Part shown: piece by piece, positions 60,736 to 64,000 of the stretch
How positions within the stretch are numbered: position 1 is the stretch's first letter
How the letters are laid out: each line of letters opens with the position of its first letter
Origin: Bacillus norwichensis
GTDB taxonomy: Bacteria > Bacillota > Bacilli > Bacillales > Bacillaceae_C
DNA: 64,000 nucleotides
Assembly (NCBI RefSeq): GCF_014836955.1
Contig: NZ_JACSPV010000010.1
Coordinates: forward strand, 62,001-126,000
Direction of reading: 5' to 3'
Notes under the pieces: model-generated
The model's input: the letters and a program-made list of their open reading frames with translations, nothing else
What the model was told of the DNA's origin: nothing
Database searches by the model: none
Position numbers and translations under genes: made by a program

Positions 60736-63700
60736 GATGTCACCACGTCCTTTTTTGTTTTTCCGAGCCAGCTTTGAAGTGATTTCGGCATGCTGACTTT
60801 TTGTTTGATGGCTGTTAAGTATGCTTTAAATGTATCAATTTCTGTCATTACCTGCAGTTGTGATGCTGAAGCCAATTGCCTTTTTTGAATAGAGTCCTCA
60901 TCTTTGCCAAGACTTAATAAAACAGAGCCCCTGTCGTTTTTCACCCAGTCAGCAAAAGAAATTCCCGATGTTTCCGTTACCATTACGCTACCAGAACCAA
61001 GGATCAAATTCTCAATAACCGCTTCTTCCTCACCATCTGCATCTACATATATTTCCTGGCGGGCATTTACCTGTTTTGCAGCCAGTCTCTCATTCCAAAG
61101 CAGCGCTTTGGCTAACGCCTCTTCCACTGTTTCACCAAATCCGATCAATTCTCCGGTAGATTTCATTTCAGGAGTAAGCTTAGGGTCTACGCCATCAAGC
61201 TTTCCTGTAGAAAAAATAGGATTTTTAATCGTGTAAAAAGATTGTGTCGGCTGATTGTTTATAGATAAAGGTGATCCAGTCAAGACACTCACGCACTGGT
61301 CGATTAAATTAAGTCCTGTAATTTTACTTACAATAGGGAGTGTACGCGAAGCCCTCGGATTTACCTCCAGCATATAAACTCTATTGTTAAAAACAACGAA
61401 CTGGACATTGAACAGTCCTTTGAATTGTAGCTTTTGAGCGACTTTTTTCGAATACTCATAAACTGTTTCTTTGATTTCCTCTGTTACATGGATTGGCGGC
61501 GTAATCGTCATGCTGTCACCTGAATGGACACCCGCTTTTTCAATATGCTCAAAATAAGCTGGGATAAGAATGTTTTGGCCGTCCGTTAAAACGTCTACTT
61601 CAAGCTCCTGTCCCTTATAATAAGCATCAATCAAAACAGGATAGTCAATATTAACAAGACAGTTATCCAGCTCTTCCTGATTGTCAATGATGAGCATTCC
61701 CTGCCCCCCAATAACGTACGACGGCCTTAATAAAACGGGAAAACCAATGTCAGCCGTTTTTAGTTTCAAATCGTTTTTGTCATAGGCCGTTACCCCTGGA
61801 ATATGAGGAATTTCCAGCTCTTTCAACAAGGTATAGAATTTTTCACGGTCCTCGACGGCATCGATTTGATCTTGTGTGATAGAAAGGAGCGGGATACCGT
61901 TCTCTTCCAAATCATTCGCCAAGTTAATCGCTGTTTGTCCTCCCAACTGAACAATCACTCCATCTGGCTTTTCATGCTCCAATATGTTCAGTACATCCTC
62001 AATATGGAGAGGTTCGAAGTATAGGCGATCCGCAACCTGGAAGTCAGTACTGACAGTACCGGGGTTATTATTGATCAAAATGGTCTCATATCCGGTCTCT
62101 TTCAAAGCTAATGCTGCACGAACTGTACAATAGTCAAATTCTATTCCTTGACCAATTCGAATAGGTCCTGATCCGATAATCGCCATTTTTTTCTTATGCT
62201 TGTCAGGGAGGATCTGATCGCCCTCTCCTTTCCAGGTGGAATAGAAATACGGAGCTGTCGCCACGTATTCACCTGCACAAGAGTCGACCATCTGAAAGAC
62301 AGGTACAATGCCATGGTCTTTCCGTTTTTTTCTAATCTGGCTTAACGATGTGCCCCACACAGAAGCGAGCCAAGCATCAGAAAACCCATTTTCTTTGAGT
62401 TGCTGTAAAAATTCAAGGCTAACTGTATCAATTTTTTCTTTCTCAGCTTGGCTTTCCATTTGGACAATTTTTGTTAGAACCTCTAGGAAATATGGGGTGA
62501 TGCTAGTTTTTTCATGAATCTCCCCGCTCGATACTCCTCTTCTTAAGAGCTCCAGTATAGCAAAGAAACGAGAATCATCAGCATGCATGACAGAACCCCA
62601 AAGCTCTTCATTACTTTTGTCAGAAATTCCTTTTAGTTTGAGGCCATTCGTCTTTAACTCAAGAGATCTAACCGCTTTTTGCAGAGCTGCTGGAAGCAAT
62701 CGATCAATCGCCATAATTTCCCCAGTGGCTTTCATTGTCGTTCCCAATTCCTTTTTGGCATTAGGAAATTTATCAAAAGCCCAACGTGGCATTTTGACGA
62801 CCGTATAGTCAACTACAGGTTCAGAGCTTGCAAAGGTTGTTCCTGTCACAGGATTAATGATTTCGTGGAGGTGATAGCCAAGTCCCAGTTTTACAGCAAT
62901 CCGGGCAATCGGATAGCCAGTCGCTTTGGATGCTAAAGCAGAAGACCTGCTTAATCTTGGGTTCACTTCTATTAAATAATACTGGTTTGTTTTTGGATCT
63001 TGCGCAAATTGGATATTGCAGCCGCCGATAATTTTCAAAGCACGGATGATTTTGACTGCCGATTGGTACAAAGCATCAAATTGGACATCTGTCAGTGTCT
63101 GCTGAGGAGCAAACACGATGGAGTCCCCAGTATGGACACCCACCGGGTCAAAGTTTTCCATGCTGCAAATAGCAATACATGTATCATTGGCATCTCGGAT
63201 CATTTCAAACTCAATTTCTTTGAAGCCCGCAATGCTTTTTTCAATCAGGCACTGGGTAATCGGGCTAGATTCAAGCCCTTTTTTCACTACTGTCATCAAT
63301 TCTTCCTCATTGTTGACGATACCTCCGCCTCCGCCACCTAATGTATAGGCCGGGCGAATGATGATTGGATAACCTTGCTTGTTCGCAAAAGATATAGCTT
63401 CTTCAACAGAGTGGATAATTTCACTGTTTGGCACAGGTTCTCCAAGTTCATGCATGAGCGCGCGGAAGGCCTCCCTGTCTTCTCCCTGAATGATTGACTC
63501 AGGCGTTGTGCCAAGAACCTGGATATTAAATTTGTCTAAATATCCCTGCTTATATAAATCGACGATCAAATTGAGCCCTGTCTGCCCTCCAAGTGTCCCA
63601 AGAATGCTGTCGGGTTTCTCTTTTTTGATGATCTCGACAATGCTTTGCACTGTCAGAGGTTCAAAGTAGACGGTTTGGGCGAATTGTTCATCTGTCATGA

Positions 63701-63860
63701 TAGTCGCTGGATTATTATTGACAAGGACAACCTCACAGCCTTCTTCCTGAAGCGCCAGGCAGCCTTGCGTACCGGCATAATCAAACTCTGCTGCTTGCCC
63801 AATGACGATAGGCCCGGAACCAATCACCAGAACCTTCTTGATGTCCTTTCCCTTAGGCAT
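60732..63860 (-). CDS. carB: Carbamoyl-phosphate synthase, large chain, arginine-specific
   Basis: Makes carbamoyl phosphate from bicarbonate, ammonia from CarA, and two ATP. 1042 residues. The two homologous halves each have an ATP-grasp unit: the first (about 1-400) with RPAYTLGGGGGGIV near 170 and EVNPRLSRSSALASKATGYP near 300; the second (about 555-930) with RPSYVIGGQGM near 715 and EVNPRASRTLP near 845. The C-terminal MGS allosteric domain is short, as in arginine-type CarB. ATG 63860 overlaps the carA end by eight bases; GTG 63866 is in frame but too near the ribosome site. The neighbour argF shows that this is the arginine isozyme rather than the pyrimidine one. Confidence 0.95.
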   Translation of the reverse strand: MPKGKDIKKVLVIGSGPIVIGQAAEFDYAGTQGCLALQEEGCEVVLVNNNPATIMTDEQFAQTVYFEPLTVQSIVEIIKKEKPDSILGTLGGQTGLNLIVDLYKQGYLDKFNIQVLGTTPESIIQGEDREAFRALMHELGEPVPNSEIIHSVEEAISFANKQGYPIIIRPAYTLGGGGGGIVNNEEELMTVVKKGLESSPITQCLIEKSIAGFKEIEFEMIRDANDTCIAICSMENFDPVGVHTGDSIVFAPQQTLTDVQFDALYQSAVKIIRALKIIGGCNIQFAQDPKTNQYYLIEVNPRLSRSSALASKATGYPIARIAVKLGLGYHLHEIINPVTGTTFASSEPVVDYTVVKMPRWAFDKFPNAKKELGTTMKATGEIMAIDRLLPAALQKAVRSLELKTNGLKLKGISDKSNEELWGSVMHADDSRFFAILELLRRGVSSGEIHEKTSITPYFLEVLTKIVQMESQAEKEKIDTVSLEFLQQLKENGFSDAWLASVWGTSLSQIRKKRKDHGIVPVFQMVDSCAGEYVATAPYFYSTWKGEGDQILPDKHKKKMAIIGSGPIRIGQGIEFDYCTVRAALALKETGYETILINNNPGTVSTDFQVADRLYFEPLHIEDVLNILEHEKPDGVIVQLGGQTAINLANDLEENGIPLLSITQDQIDAVEDREKFYTLLKELEIPHIPGVTAYDKNDLKLKTADIGFPVLLRPSYVIGGQGMLIIDNQEELDNCLVNIDYPVLIDAYYKGQELEVDVLTDGQNILIPAYFEHIEKAGVHSGDSMTITPPIHVTEEIKETVYEYSKKVAQKLQFKGLFNVQFVVFNNRVYMLEVNPRASRTLPIVSKITGLNLIDQCVSVLTGSPLSINNQPTQSFYTIKNPIFSTGKLDGVDPKLTPEMKSTGELIGFGETVEEALAKALLWNERLAAKQVNARQEIYVDADGEEEAVIENLILGSGSVMVTETSGISFADWVKNDRGSVLLSLGKDEDSIQKRQLASASQLQVMTEIDTFKAYLTAIKQKVSMPKSLQSWLGKTKKDVVTS

Positions 63861-64000
63861 AAACACTTGCTCCTTTGCTTTCGTTTACTGTTTTGAAAAA
63901 GTGATTAAAAATTAACTCATTCAATGGATTATGAACCTGTTCAGGATGAAATTGGTATGTTACAACCAAATATTGTTCATGAACTAGCCCCTCTACTGTT
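63853..64000 (-). CDS. carA: Carbamoyl-phosphate synthase, small chain, C-terminal end
   Basis: Reverse-strand frame from the window edge to a TAA at 63855-63853. It reads TVEGLVHEQYLVVTYQFHPE, then QVHNPLNELIFNHFFKTVNE. FHPE is the glutaminase triad segment (His and Glu) of the class I amidotransferase domain, and the short tail is normal. Its last eight bases overlap the carB start. The rest of the gene lies beyond the window. Confidence 0.92.
   Translation of the reverse strand, partial: TVEGLVHEQYLVVTYQFHPEQVHNPLNELIFNHFFKTVNESKGASVYA

Noticed and set aside
1-64000. CRISPR arrays or prophage
   Set aside because: No regularly spaced identical repeats and no phage structural genes seen.

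Overview
The window looks like a chromosomal segment of a low-GC Gram-positive endospore former, most likely a member of the Bacillaceae (Bacillus in the broad sense). The reasons are strong AAGGAGG-type ribosome binding sites, many TTG and GTG starts, a proline T-box, a SigL (sigma-54) promoter with a RocR-like activator, a SinI-like anti-repressor, and ComA (YitD), whose family makes spore sulfolactate. No rRNA, tRNA, CRISPR array or intact insertion sequence was seen. Species cannot be fixed from the sequence alone.

Layout. 1-2467: a truncated AcoR-type sigma-54 activator (minus strand) and a bile acid:sodium symporter family transporter. 2700-6740: T-box leader with a CCU specifier, then proB, a dispersed structured repeat, proA and a branched-chain aminotransferase. 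6861-12510: mug, then an accessory block: a vWA lipoprotein, a PrsW-type membrane protease fused to a PD-(D/E)xK nuclease, and a probable immunity gene. 12743-19034: an OmpR-type regulator, a previously unlisted 47-residue SinI-like gene on the opposite strand, and a 1732-residue hybrid sensor kinase. 19143-23942: ASCH protein, membrane proteins, and comA plus a phosphatase divergent from a YitG-like exporter. 24343-28849: an MFS exporter behind what looks like a translational attenuator, small proteins, a GNAT remnant and another MFS gene. 28973-31690: rlmN-like gene and NAD(P)H-hydrate repair enzyme. 31986-40875: sigma-54 activator, SigL promoter, two Orn/Lys/Arg decarboxylase paralogues, an amino acid permease, an HpaB-type monooxygenase and a broken yhcX-like gene. 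41097-44725: EamA exporter with a decayed MocR regulator beside it, PAP2 phosphatase and MepB-like protein. 45284-48958: an AAA+/TPR cassette, threonine dehydratase-like enzyme and FMN reductase. 49098-53829: second copy of the dispersed repeat, an extended sulfate adenylyltransferase, an MltG-like fragment protein and a CAP-domain protein. 54066-56161: self-contained GntR/ABC transporter operon with its operator. 56630-64000: secreted and membrane proteins, a staygreen homologue, and the argF-carB-carA end of an arginine operon (minus strand).

How parts work together. proB/proA (under the T-box), the SigL-controlled decarboxylase/permease set and carAB-argF together make a notable share of arginine/proline metabolism. 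The most unusual block is 7424-12795. A membrane protease-nuclease fusion with a sharply AT-richer toxic tip and adjacent immunity gene is flanked by two 53-bp direct repeats, the second of which is the upstream region of the neighbouring two-component system. Several decayed genes (GNAT, YhcX-like, MocR, possible ISL3 piece) show ongoing gene loss. All functional statements rest on reading motifs by eye; no database search was made.
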